Shown here: piece by piece, positions 25,640 to 38,373 of the stretch | Layout: each line of letters begins with the position of its first letter | How positions within the stretch are numbered: the first letter of the stretch is position 1 | Source of the DNA: Salarias fasciatus | Taxonomy: Eukaryota > Chordata > Actinopteri > Blenniiformes > Blenniidae | Direction: 5' to 3' | Assembly (NCBI RefSeq): GCF_902148845.1 | Contig: NC_043757.1 | Coordinates: 17,721,842-17,785,841, forward strand | Length of the DNA stretch: 64,000 nt | Notes under the pieces: generated by a model | The model's database searches: none | Seen by the model: the letters and a program-made list of their open reading frames with translations, nothing else | What the model was told of the DNA's origin: nothing | Translations under genes and position numbers: made by a program

Positions 25640-28600
25640 AGGCACCCCACTTCCTCCGTCCGGGAGGAAGGAGGAGTAAGAGCCGGAGAGGGCAGCGGTT
25701 TGTTTGAGCAGCTGAGGCATGCATATGTAAAATTATTCATAATGCGGAGCAGTCAGACAGCCGTTTGTTTGACCCTCTCATGCCAGGCGGAGGTCGGCGA
25801 GCTGCTTACTCATCAGTCCCAGATGCAGGAGAAAGCCATGAGCTCAGCGAGAAATTCATCCTCAAAGGAGGCCGTCAGAAAACAGCCAAGCCCATGCTCA
25901 CGGTGTGCTTAAGATGGAAGAGGAGTATGGGAGAAAGTCATGTGTATAGAAAATAAAACGTACCCATCGTCTTAGAGTCACTGTGAAATGCCAGCAAGTA
26001 TAAACATTTCCATTTGTCTGGATGAAATGTCGAAACAGGAAACAAAAACACACAGCCAGCTGGTCTGCAGCAGGGAGACCGAGATGATATAATCTAATGA
26101 AAGGAATTGCGCTTCTCTTTCCTCGTCCTTTCACTGATACCAGTGTGTTCTTCATTTCAAAGAGCAACTGGGGAAAAAAAAAAGACAGTGAGATTGTTTC
26201 CAAGCCCGAAGACTCTGCTGTTTGTTTTTCCGTGAGTGCAGCTGAAGCACTTTGCCAAGAGGATTGTAATTGTAAGGAAACGAGCAAAACTCCCACAAAT
26301 ACAAATCTGCACCGACACAAAAGGATGAGGTTACAAAATACAAAAGTAAAGTAAATATACATTTTAATCCCCCTGCGTAGTTATAGCTGATTAATTTAAA
26401 ATATGCAGCATTTCACTTAACTTCATGGTCACTGGATTGGATTGAATTGCATTTCACTGATTATGTGGTCAGTTTTATTTAACTTTTGTTTCCTTAAAAT
26501 AAATGGATTGAAATCACAAGTCATCAAAATATTTCCAAACATTACATTAACAAACACTCAGGCCATTAATAATTTCCCTCATGGCTCAATGTTGCCGAAA
26601 CCTTTTGACTTTTTGTCACAGTTCAGGTATTCGGCGGTGCAGTGGTTCGTGCTCTGCCCTCACAGAGAGAAGAAGAGAAGAGTTTGAGGATTTTCTGTTT
26701 GGCGCTTGCATGTTCTGCCTCATACCTCATGTGTGGTCTTTACCGACTGCTGCCGGATGAAAGTTTTTTTTTTTGTTGTTGTTGTTTCTTTGCACACGTC
26801 CACTTCTGTTCTTACACATCGGGGAGCAGAGGTAGACTGAGTAGTGATCAAAGTGTTGTGCTGAGGTTGTGGCAAGTTCAATAACAGCGTCTGATCATTG
26901 AGGCGCTGACTCTGAGCCAAACGGGCGACGACGCGTCCAGACCGCCGCTGCAGACGAAGCTGTACATGCTTTCATTCTTCTTTCCTCTCCATGACCACAG
27001 TTTGTGTGCTGTTTTTTTTCTTCTTTTCCTTCTCCTGGCAGACCCTCCTAAATTCTGCCTTTTACACAGAGATGGCGGCGGAGTTAACACAACAGTTTAG
27101 TCTCTGGGAGGATATATGAGCCCCGGGGGGCTCCTTGTCCCCTCCGATTCTATCTGCCCCATCTTTCCCACTCGGTCGGTGCGCCCCGCTTCCTCCGAGC
27201 GCGGTCAGCCCTCGTGGAGCAGAAGGCTGCGAGCGGCTGACAAAGAGCGACCAGGCGGGGGTCGGCTCCTCAACAATGCCCCCAGTCAGAGCCTGTTAGC
27301 ACATCAGCACTCATCTGTCCTGCACACTGTACTCTGTTTCCCTTCACCTTCTCAAAACTTGGACCATCCCCCACCAATTTATCACTGCTCTCTCACTTTC
27401 CCGCCCTTTTCCTGCCGGCGATATTTTTACATGAAATTGAGCTTCCTGTAATTCTCACTCAGCTTCCCAGTAATTCATGTGTTTCTTGGCGTCGTGAGGA
27501 AGGAGGGGGGGGTTTAGCAGCGTTTGCACTAAGCAGAAGCCAGACTCTTCTCATCACCTCTTTGACTGACAGAGTGATGTTTAACCGAATGATGTATCGG
27601 ACTCTTATTTTGTCTCTCTTGTCACTCTGTCTGGGCAGTTATGGTGATCGTGCTGCTCCGCTACGCCCACGTCATCGAGAAACATCAGAACTGTGTTCTC
27701 AACACAGCGAGTCTGTCCACAGGCTGGATCTGTGCCGCCGGACTCATCATGGTGGGAAACTTCCAGGTAGGACATTCTGGTGTATTCCTCCTGTAGAGCA
27801 ATGGCTCAAATCCAAGCAAATGTCGAAAAAATGACGTGTTCAAGTCTATAAATACAAAAATATCAAACAAAACAAGTGTAAAACAGAAGTGATGCTCTTT
27901 TATCTGAATTCTCATGCACACTCACAAAAATGAGGTTCCCGTTTATTTTTAATCATGTGTGATCCTATCTCTGTTTTTCTCATGAATCAGGAAACTCTTT
28001 TGACGTCTGGATGAAATAGACCTCTGCTCTGTGACGCAAATCATTTTCCTTTGATCACTGTACTTTTGACAATGAAGCCCACTGTTAAACAGAGTTTTTC
28101 CACTATTACAAATATTGAGTCCCATCCACCTGTCAGCTCCTTTTAGCTTTCGCCTTTCTCTCATAACTCTTCTGTATTGAACATATTGATCAATATGACA
28201 AATTTGCATCCAGGTTGTACGGATTGTGTTGACCTGCAGAGACAAAGAAACAAGATTGATCTTGTAGTTGAACTGCTGTTAGACTTAAAATATAGAAACC
28301 TCCCTGAAGCCTTTTCTGTACGTATTTGTTCCACAGTGAGGAAAATGTTTGGTAGCAGATGCCTGGATGGTGTGGATGATTGAGAAAGAGCCGGTTTCTG
28401 CAGTAAATGATAACATCTTTGGGTGAGGACGTGGTCAGTGTGAGTTGCAGGCTGTGGTTTAGAGCAGTTGACAAGGAAACAAATGTTCTCTGTGGGAATG
28501 TTGTGTTTCCTGTCGAGAGGTGCAGGCAGCAGCTACACGCTGCTTCAGTGAGACACCTAATGGGACGAGGACTCCAGAGATAAACTTTGACTGTTTCCCG

Positions 28601-31600
28601 GTTAAAGACTGGACAAACAAATGTTTCTGTGTTGCTGCTGCGGTCCTTCAACTCTTCTAAGGTGACTCAGACTGTTGACGGGAATAACCGAATCAAGGAG
28701 AGGGCATGTAGCTCGTGTAACCACCTTCGGCTTTTATCACTATTGGTAAAAAGTTTCCGTCTTGAATGAGTCGTCTTAGTATTGTAACTCTGTTTGTATC
28801 CATTCATCATTCTTTGCATATTTTCATCTGAGCCCCATGTGGAGCTGGAGCTCTGTCTGGTGAACAGGATTCTTTGAAATCTTGTCCTGCGCTGTGAAGG
28901 CTGGCATGATTTATTTGTTTGTTTACTTATGACATTTCAGTGTTGACATTAGTGGGAAGCAGCTGCACGCTTCTGCGGTGTGTAATTCAGTATTGATCTG
29001 TTGTGGAAACAGTCTTGTGAAACCTCCTGCACTCACTGTCCCGTTCAGGTGTGGCAGAGATGAACAGGAGCTAAATGTGTCCTGTGATCGGCGGGACAAC
29101 TTCAGTCAAACTGTGTTTGGAGATCAGACACTTTCATATGTAGATGTTTCACTTTATCCAGAGAAAATCGTCTTCAGCCTCTTTTCCCGCTCTTCCTCCG
29201 AGGCCTCAGTTCAGCAGAGCTGAGAGGAATTTTTCAGAAGAAGCCAGGAGGAAGTGAGTCATCAAATCTCTCCATGCATGGAGAGGACCCGAGCAGACAG
29301 GGTGTGTGTGTGTGCGTGTGTGTGTGTGGCGGACGCCCCATCTATACCCACTGAGGAGTCTGATCCACATCACTCCTCGACAGCTTGGGACAATCCAGCG
29401 GAATAACAATAACGCTGATTACAAATAAACTGTGAAAGACCACATGAAACGACGGGAATTTGGCTGCAAAATTTAAGCAAATATTCAAATTCGTAACCTC
29501 AGAAGACATTGGCAGGAGATCCACAAGCAAACACCATGAACCGTCTGACAGCTCAAATGTGAACCCGACAGATCAAAGGGAGTAAAAACACCAGAAACAC
29601 AACACATGGTAACAAACTGCACTGTTACATAAGGCCTTGGCAGTACAGCTGCCATGTGGCCGCCGGGGCTTTTCCTGTCAAACAGCCCCATGGTTTGGGC
29701 AGAGACGTACAGGAATAGATGATACAGAAGCACATTGCCGCCACACGCACACACACACACACACATCCATGAGTATGTAATGTTTGAAACAGGAAAGGGT
29801 TGATGGAAAGAAAAAGAAGCAGGCAAGGCGATTTGGTTTCTCACTCCTTTCTTTAGCTCTTATAGCCTTTAGATCTTTGTGCTAAATGCAGCGTCATTTC
29901 TTTGGCAGTTTTCAAAACCACTGCTAGAAACAACAAAACAAAGGACTTTGGAAAGATTAAAAACAAATTTTAGAAAAAAACATCCCCGCAGACGAAGTCA
30001 TTAGAAATAAAAAAAAAGTCAAAGTGAGTTCTAAGAAGCGATTCAGGCTCATGAAGAGTCAAAAGTTCCCGTCGATACGAAGGCGCCTGACTTTTAAGGA
30101 TATGAAAACAGATAAAATCTGAAATTCAAAACGAGAACATGTGTGAATGTCTCAATTCTCCTCCTGCGTATTTAAAGTAGTCTTGTGGCGTCGTCTCTGT
30201 AGGTTGTATTTACAGACAATAAAGTAAAAGGGAACTGCAGCATTGCAATCGATAAGATATTAAACTATTCTCGGTATCATCAGGGCTGAGTAACCAGGGA
30301 TGGGCAAAGTTTGGGTGTTCAGATTCAGTTGGGTTTTGTAATTTGTGGCGATGATTCAGCACAAATCTTTCAGATGTTGCAAGGCCGTCAGGACAGCAGG
30401 TGTGGCATCAACGGCTCAACGTCCATAAGTTCCACATTGTTTTGCCAGTAAATGAAAACTGAAAGCGGCGGGAAGCTGATCAGTGTTTCTTGTTGTCACA
30501 CGTTCATCCTCACCCCTCCTATCACCGAGTCCGCTTTGAACATGTATTCCCTCCTTCAAAAACCGCTTTTCAGCGAAGGATCCGCGCTGACACGTATCCC
30601 TCTGACCGAGTCTCTCATGAGTGCGAGCTCTGTGTGACGACGATTACTATTCATTTATGCAGGCGAGCTGTTCAGTGTCAGCCTGCAGCAACTGATTTAT
30701 CAAGCTGATCTTGTTTAGTCATCACGCCGCACTTTACGTAATGACGAATGTTGCGGTGGATCAGTCTGAGACCTTTAGGAATGCGGTGTCAAAGACCCGA
30801 CCAAGTCTCTGGAAAATAGAACAGGTACGCCTGCAGTTTGAGCAGTGACGGATGGAAAACGGCTGTTTTACTGCAGTCCAGTCTTTCTTCTTTTAACTTC
30901 ATTTTGTGTGGAATATTCTCACTACTGTGAGACGCCACGCAGACCAAGTGTGAGAATGTCCCAGAAATTCAGCAGCAGAAGTGAACTGGTCGGCTTCAAG
31001 CAGCACACACACACACTCAACCTGGGAACTAGTGCAGGTCGCCATACTGTGTGTGTGTGCGCACATACGTGCGTGCGGATTAAGGCAATAACTTTGAGTT
31101 AACGGGCGCCCGTTGCTCACTTTGTAGAGCAGATCTTCCACTTACAATGTTGGCTTTGTGTGTAGATCGAAGCGTTTTCGGTCCAGCTGTTCATTCTTCA
31201 CATTCATTTGAGTAATCCACTAAACATTTAAAAACATTCCTCACAGTTTTGCAAATTCAAGTATACATCCTCTAAGTGGTAAATACTTTGAGTTTTTTTG
31301 TCTCGAAATCATGGGAGCAGCTCTGTTTTTTTATTTTTTGTGTGTATTAAGTAACGAGTTGGCAGCGCTCAGACCCCACACAGTGCCTGCGTGACGAAGT
31401 TGGACTGGATGAAGAATAATTAACTGTAAAAGTACTGACCGGAGATATTTCAGATCTGCATGTGATTCTCCCTGCTGTTGAACGTTTCCCAGAAAACCTC
31501 GGGACTTTTTAAAGTTTTTAACGTTGATACGTCTGGAAATGTTACTTGGTCACTTTGAGGATTAGCCCACTGCTCGAGAATGTTAAGTATGTTCTGACCG

Positions 31601-31804
31601 GGTCAGCTGATAAATGATTTAGATGACAAAACTGAATAACTTCTATGCTATTGCTGGAAAGATCCCTGAGAATCGAGCGGCGCAGGGAGACATTACCCTG
31701 ATTACTCTGTTTAGCATCAACCAGGAAAAGGATTCCTCCTTAAATGAGTGGAGTCTTTAGATGTGGTTTTGGGCTTTGGGAAATGTGCCATTGAATCTGT
31801 TATC

Positions 31805-31878
<74 letters not shown>

Positions 31879-32797
31879 TACTGTTCGCTGAGCGCTGTGG
31901 TCACATGCTCCTGAGCAGTTCTTTTGTGTATTGTTTCTTATCGTTCTTGTGACCAGCAGGGAAAAAGGCGGCGTTCTGTTGCATTGCAGCTCTGGAGTCG
32001 TTTCCCAAACGCGCTCGCCTCCCGGTCACTTATTCTTCATTTCCCTCTAACTTGAAGACTAATCAGCCTCGAGCCGAGTGTTGCGCAACACCGGGGTGAT
32101 CTGAGTCTGCCTGATGTTGTCACTGTGATTGCTCCCACGTGGCGCCGTTGTCTCTTTCACTGTTTCACGGCGACTTTCTTCCTCATTTTAACCCGTTCGT
32201 CTTCTCCTCCCCGACGCGACAGGTGGATAATGCCAAAGTCCTCCACTATGTCGGAGCCGGCATCGCCTTCCCCACCAGCATGCTGTTCGTCTGCCTGCAG
32301 TCGGCGCTGACCTACCGGCTGGCCAAGACCCAGGGGGAGTACAACTTGGCCCACCTCCGGCTCTGCATGACCCTGCTGGCCTTCGTGGCCCTGGTGCTCA
32401 GTATCCTTCTCAGCTGTGAGCAGATGGCAGCCGCTCCGAGGCTGGGAAGTGCATGAAATTAGCACGCCGCCGTCTAAAAAAAAACATTTTCTGCACACAG
32501 CCGAGTTGTCTCCCGTCACACTCCTTAACCGGCGCTCCAGGCGGCGTGTTCTTCTGCCAGGAGAGCTTCGTCCTGCAGCACGCGTCGGCCATCTTCGAGT
32601 GGGTCTTCTGCGTCATCGTCATGCTGTTCTACGGGACGTTCGCCTTCGAGTTCGCCGGCATGTCGGGAGACACCATGGTGGTGCTGGCCCGCGGAGGCTC
32701 CCTGGGACCCGCCGGCAGGGAGCACAAGGTGGACACGCTGGCCGCGTCGCTCGGCCAGCTGCACCCCCACCAGCCCGAGAACGTCTCCATCATGTAG
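17971..32797 (+). CDS. tmem150a: TMEM150A (DRAM/TMEM150 family membrane protein), 276 aa
   Basis: Seven coding exons: 17971-18035, 22104-22151, 22504-22590, 23464-23531, 27639-27766, 32223-32400 and 32541-32797 (831 nt, all phases agree). The start ILPVSL...TGIWVVYAMA..NHVCPV-type region, the Cys-rich extracellular loop (CPVDNW, SLCCTLDNVPLISKCG, PPESC), GNFQVD and HYVGAG, and the GVFF/YGTF..EF segments match human TMEM150A better than TMEM150B or C. Several hydrophobic segments predict a six-pass plasma-membrane protein. By family knowledge TMEM150A works with the EFR3-TTC7-PI4KA complex that makes PtdIns4P at the plasma membrane. Large introns (up to ~4.5 kb) contain microsatellites and SINE fragments. 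The gene is convergent with mat1a. The short last intron (32401-32540) begins GTATCC, a weak donor. Confidence 0.93.
18956..18985. repeat. Poly(T) tract
   Basis: About 30 consecutive T in tmem150a intron. No SINE or LINE body was recognised next to it. Confidence 0.9.
21690..21775 (-). mobile_element. tRNA-derived repeat fragment with B-box
   Basis: The minus strand carries GTTGCAGGTTCGAATCCCCC, a good RNA polymerase III B-box context, within an intron of tmem150a. No complete cloverleaf could be built around it, so a SINE or decayed tRNA-like fragment is more likely than a tRNA gene. Confidence 0.45.
21919..21960. repeat. Near-perfect palindromic hairpin, 42 nt
   Basis: AAGTACACTGTCAG is followed after 14 bases by its exact reverse complement CTGACAGTGTACTT. 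The inner bases GTGT/ACAC also pair, leaving one mismatch and a four-base loop. It lies in tmem150a between exons at 18035 and 22104. Confidence 0.9.
23861..24140. repeat. CA and GT microsatellites flanking about 190 bases
   Basis: A CA tract at about 23861-23895 and a GT tract at about 24088-24140 lie in opposite orientation inside tmem150a intron. Open frames across them are artefacts. Confidence 0.85.
25404..25442. repeat. Two adjacent short inverted repeats
   Basis: GGTCCGTT pairs with AACGGACC across an 11-base loop, directly followed by CCCC-TTCGC-GGGG. They lie in a GC-rich patch of a tmem150a intron. Their role, if any, is unknown. Confidence 0.5.
25603..25637. repeat. (GT)n microsatellite
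   Basis: About 16 GT units in tmem150a intron. Confidence 0.9.
26632..26725 (+). mobile_element. tRNA-derived fish SINE fragment
   Basis: GGCGGTGCAGTGGTTCGTGC, then GCCCTCACAG and GCGCTTGCATGTTCTGCCTC match the SINE head in order, though the middle is diverged. It is in a tmem150a intron. Confidence 0.5.
31808..31875. repeat. Long pure (GT)n microsatellite, about 34 units
   Basis: About 68 uninterrupted bases, the longest dinucleotide array in the window, about 350 bases before a tmem150a exon. Confidence 0.95.
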
Positions 32798-35345
32798 CCC
32801 CCCCGGCGCGTCTCCCCCGCCACACAGTTGCCTTCGTCGTTCCTCGCAAACTCTGGCTGTGGAATCAGTTTTTAATTATTCATTTTCGGCCACAGTCGCC
32901 TGAAGCTTTGAGGTAAAAACCAGGCCAGTGCGGCAGCAGCGGCGGTCTCGCAGATCGGCTGTAGCCACGGAGAGCTCAGTTTGACTCGTGCTCACATCAG
33001 ACTTTGTATCTCCAAAGAACTTGTTTGCATTTTGCACATTGCACAAGGGTGAAACCAAAACGTTCCCCTGACTCTCAGTCCTGTTGCTGAGGAGGACTCT
33101 GTCACCCGGGAGAAGAAAATGTCCTCTTGACGTCCTGTAAGCGGTCTCGGTCCGGCCGTGGAAGAGGCCGCCGCGCTGATTCCATTTGATGTAAAAGAGG
33201 CTGCTGGACAGCCCAGCCGACAGTATTAGAGCAGAGGGGCAGAGAGCAGCAGAGGGCGTGCGAGGGTGCAGCAATAAACTCACAGAAAATGTGTCGGATA
33301 GAAAAGTAGATCAATCCGAGTCGATCCTGGAGGGAGAGAGGGCAGCAGTCTGCATTTTACAATCAAGAAAGAAAAGTTCTTATATGACCCTCAGTTAACT
33401 AAGAGCTCAAGTCTTTTGCTTCTGGTTTTAAAGTTTTATCAAGTCTGTTTACTGAACTTCCTGCCAAAGATGCATAACTGGGTCAGCGAAAGCTGCAGAT
33501 GTGTCCTATAGGAGCTGCTTGGCTGAGACTAAATGGAAGGTAAACATGTTTTTCGAGGTGGGCATTAGGATATTAATGTGCTCTGTTGCCCTGATGTCTG
33601 TATGTATGCACAGATGCTATCTGGAACGGCCGCTCTCTCCGCTTGTTCTGTGGTCGACAGATTGCTTAAAACCATTTCTGTTTGATCGAGCGACTCCACA
33701 TACGCTAACCTGGCATTATTTTTAACCTAACCGTGGGCGCCGTGTCCAGAACACGTGGGCTCTTCAGGACCAGGTGCTTTTTAAACACAGGTCCTCTATC
33801 TGAGTGTTACCGAAAGATTAAGATCAGTACAGTGGATTGATCCTAAACCGGAAACGATGAGGCCTCTTCCCCGTGGGAGAGAGGTGGTACGGCGTCCAGA
33901 GGCCGAGAGCGTAGCAGCTAATTGAAGACAGAGCTCTGGGTTTATTGAGTTTAGTGACGACGCATCGCACGTGTTTTCAGGTCCTGCAGACGGAGGTCTG
34001 CCTCTTATTACGCCTCATCAAGGACGAGGAGGATGAGGAGAATGTGCAAGTGTTGCTTCACCTTCTTCCTTTTTTTTTTCTTTGAAGCTCTAACATAGTT
34101 GGAGATTTTTTTTTTTTTTCTTCAGTCTGTCTCGCTGTTGCAGCTGGACAAAGGGAAAAATAAAGGGTGACTGTGACACACACGTCCTGCCTCCGTGCTG
34201 CCGTACAGTATGTGCCAAAATATCTGTGTCTTCGGTGCTAAAACACACACAAGAAAAGGCCTTATCCTGTCCTGCGATCGAGACTGCGTCGGATGAATAA
34301 AAAGCAATAATATGAGAGAGAGCTGCAGTCTGCTAACAGTGGGAGCAGGGACAGAGGGTCCGCTGAGTGCCAGGAATACTAATCCGTGCAGAAATGCTCT
34401 TCTTTCTTCAGAAATGGTCAACACACCTGTGTATTATCAACAAGCTTTGAGCTGAGAAACCTGCGGAAAATCGGAAGGTTTCAAGCGGTAATACTCAGGT
34501 TAGTCAGCTGCGTTGCTTCTCCCCCCCCCCCTTCAAACCACAGCTGGCCACATGTTGGCGCGGTGCCAGTGTTCTGAGTGTCAGTGGTTTTAATTGCAAA
34601 TTGTTCACAGTTTCACAGTCTGTTACATAAAAGCTCAAGAGTGAATTCACTGTCGGGCTGAATGTATTTTTCCAACATGAAGCTGGAGCACAGTGAGACA
34701 GCTGCAGTGTTTGAAACGCCAGTCGCTCACTGCCTCCCTCTGCTGGTCAAACAGTGTACTGTAGGCCGTTTTGTGTAGAAATCTGATCTGTGCTGTTTTT
34801 TTCTTGGTCAGCTCACAGGAGGTCTTTTCTTTTTTTTTTACTTTAATAATTACACATGCTCGTGGCCACAGCCAAGAATGTTAAGTTAGCAGTTTGAGGC
34901 CAAATCTGCTTTTGTTTTACTTCAAATAAAACGAGTTTCTGTGACTTCAGTGTGTCTGCACGCTACGTCTGCATCATGCAAGAAGCCACAGTTCAGATTT
35001 GATGGAGCGTAAATTCTCAGTCAAACAATGGCGCCGCTCATGCACGAAGCATCTTCGCTCAGACTGTTTTATTACACTTCAGGTTGTGCGCCTGACTGCA
35101 ATCTATCAGCAGCATCCATCTTCACTCAAACTGCTAACTAATCAAATATAGCTCTTTATTTAAAGAGTCGGATTTCTACCCCGCATTGCTTGCTTGGCAT
35201 CTTGTGCTTTATTTCAGTGTTTTTCCTTCTTGTTTATCGATCTGTGTGATCTTTGCACTCAGGAAAGGCTACATCACCAGCTGCGTCACTTGATTCTGCG
35301 CCTCTGCCTTCTCTTGTCTTTTGTTTTCCGTTGTGTAAATTTGTT

Positions 35346-35376
<31 letters not shown>

Positions 35377-35790
35377 CTGTAGTGCAGGTCGCAGCTGCTC
35401 TGTCACTGACGGTCAGCCGAGTAGATTATTATTTTTTATTAATCAAGACTTTGTACAAGCTGCAAATTAAAGCAAGCCTTTCTGTTGTCAGTCGCTTGTG
35501 AGAATGCCGATGCTGCTCACACACACACGGTTAAATATCAGCGAAAAGAAAAACCATTAAGCTTACTTTTGCAATCAGTAGACCGTTGATGAGAGCCCTC
35601 TCACAAACTAACCAGTAAACCTCACAAAGATCTCATCTCACCCTCAGCTGAGCGGAAAAATGCTCCTTGTGCCTTATATTCTTTTGATAATGAAAACCAA
35701 AGAGGTTTAGGTTCCTAATTCTATTTTGAGAAGTTCTATGATTGTACACATATATATGCCTTAATGTTCAATAAATAAAAATCAAAAAGA
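32798..35790 (+). other. tmem150a: tmem150a 3' UTR and tail-to-tail intergenic
   Basis: No coding exon was supported. Overlapping AATAAA signals at 35770-35779 would give a ~3 kb 3' UTR; AATAAA-like words also occur near 33275 and 34298, so shorter forms are possible. A GT repeat lies at about 35350-35377. Confidence 0.45.
34734..34746 (-). promoter_or_regulatory. CTCF-like motif
   Basis: The minus strand reads CCAGCAGAGGGAG, close to the CTCF core CCAGCAGRGGGCG. It lies between the convergent tmem150a and mat1a genes. Confidence 0.35.
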
Positions 35791-36717
35791 GCTGTGTACA
35801 GTTTGATCTCTTGTGTGTATGTGTGTGTGTTTAATAGGGCCACATTGTTGAAGGAGTCAGACATTGGTTCATAACTTTGTTTTTTTTTTTAATTGTTGAA
35901 TTATTTACAACATCCAGTTTTTCTGATCATGAAGTCAACAGAAGGCGACACTGATGATAAAATGTACAAAAACAAAGATGGCAGCAGATGAAAGCCTGAG
36001 CTGCACACACAACTTCATTTTTACCAACCGTGTGAGAAGCATCTGAATACACTTGATTCTTTTTTTTATATATATACTTTAAATCCGGATTTAGAGTAAC
36101 TTAACAACAGTACAAGATATTTTCAAACAGAGCAAACTTTTCATTCCACATTAAAGGAAGAAATCAGCAGAACAAGTCTATGATACAGACGGAGAAGGCT
36201 GTATAAAATGAGAGGAAATCAGAGTAGCACAGGCTCCCAACACTCAAAATGCTGCCGCGTTAAGACATCAGTGGTCCACTAAAGGCTTCCAAACATCGAT
36301 TCACAATCAAGTCAAGATTAAGACTTTTTAAAATATTTGAGTCACATTTACAGGCCAGAAAAAAAAAATAGGGAAGAGTTGAAGATGTTTCAAGCAACTC
36401 CCTTCTGAGCACAAAGGTGAAGATTGTATGGATGAAATGAAAACGTAGAACTGTGAATGACTGTAACATGGAGACATCTCGCTGACCTGTCCTCTTGAAC
36501 AACGGCGATTGCAAGAGTGGCACACATTACAAATGAGGTCTTTTCTTTTCATTCCTTACAGTTATAAAGAAAACGTATTCTGGAGACAAACCCTCGGCCG
36601 GGCAGTAATCACACTGCCGACTGGCGTTTGTCAGGAGCATCTTCAAAAGAAAACAAAGCGCTGAGATTGTCTGTCACAGATTCCCAAATCAGATCTTTGA
36701 TTTAATGACTGTACACA

Positions 36718-36723
36718 TTTATT
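36718..36723 (-). terminator. mat1a: Candidate mat1a poly(A) signal
   Basis: AATAAA on the minus strand about 290 bases past the mat1a stop. A nearer AATAAA lies at 36889-36894. Either could end the transcript. Confidence 0.45.
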
Positions 36724-37011
36724 TTAATAGCACTGATGACTGTTGTGATCTGATGAAAAAAAACAACAAAAAAGTGATTAATTAGTGAGATGTCCCCTTC
36801 AATGTCTGTCTTCTCACCAGGAGGATGTGTCCTCCAGTGGCTGCAGCCACTCTGGAACATAATTACCTCCTTATCTCTTTAAAGCTGATTTATTCTAACT
36901 TTGGCTTTGGTTCTATTGCATTTTAAAAAAAAGAAAAAAAAACAGTCCTATCAGTTGGCAAAGCTGGCAGCTGAAGAGGCGTCTGGTTCGGCCTCGGGGC
37001 AGGTGGAGTAC

Positions 37012-38338
37012 TTAGAAGACGAGCTTTTTGGGAACTTCCCAACTGAACTCCGGCCGGCCGAAGTGGCCGTAAGAAGCTGTTTTCTGGTAGATGGGCCTCT
37101 TCAGGTTCAGTTCCCTGAGGTGGAAAAAGCAACATGGCGAGAGAAAGGAAGCAAGTCATCAGTTGGACAGATATTTATGAAGAGTAGGGACACTAATTTA
37201 AGAAGTCATGTTTGTTGCTGGCATGCCTTTTATGAAACACAACCTTGAAATTACAGGCCAGAAGATAAAACAAACTACTGCCACCTGGTGGCCAAATGCT
37301 GTTTCATGCAAGAATTTCATGAAACAAAATAAAGTAAATAAAACACTTGCAGTGACTGTGTTTAAGCCCGTCTTACCTGACGATGACTCCCGGCCGCAGA
37401 TCGAAGTTCTTGTTGACGATGTGGAGCAGCTCTGACTCTGTTTTCTGAGAGGAACCGTAGGTGAACAAGGAGATGGACAGAGGCTGGGCCACTCCGATGG
37501 CGTAGGACACCTGCGGCACGTGCAGACAGAGACGCTCATCAGCGGTGTGCGTCTCGGGCTGTCTCTGGACGGGTCAACGGCTGAAGCCGAGCACTCACCT
37601 GCACCAGGACTCTCCTGCACAGCTTTGCTTTGACCAGAGACTTGGCCACCCAGCGGGCGGCGTAGGCGGCAGAGCGGTCCACCTTCGAGAAGTCTTTGCC
37701 GGAGAAAGCACCGCCTCCGTGAGCTCCCCACCCTCCGTATGTGTCCACGATGATCTTCCTGCCCGTTACTCCAGCGTCACCCTGTTTAAAAAGGAAACAA
37801 TGATTTTCTTCTCTTTTCTTTTAACCACCAGTTTCCTGCGACTGCGCGTTAAGGTCACCTGTGGTCCTCCGATGACAAAGCGACCGCTTGGCTGGAGGTG
37901 GTAGATCGTTTTGTCGTCCAGGTATTTGGCGGGAACCACGGCTTTAATCACCTGAGAGGAACAGATCAGTGTCATAACTGCTCTCTCCAGACGGCGGGTC
38001 AGTCAGAGCTCAGGCTGCACCTTCTCCTTCAGGACGTTCTGCTGCTCCTCCAGAGAGATGCAGTCGTCGTGCTGGACGGAAATCACGATGGTGTGGACCC
38101 TTTTGGGAATGACGGCTCCGTCCTTTTGTTCGTAATGTACAGTAACCTGTGGGACGAGGTTCACCCGGAGGTTAGCCCACGGCTCTGCCGCGGAGTCTCG
38201 CCGCGGCCGGTCTGATCTCGGCTCACCTGTGTTTTGGAGTCGGGGCGCAGCCAGGGGATGACGCCGCTGCGCCTGAGCTCCGCCATCTTTGAGTTGAGCT
38301 TGTGAGCTAGCACGATGGTGAGGGGCATGCACTCCTCG

Positions 38339-38373
<35 letters not shown>

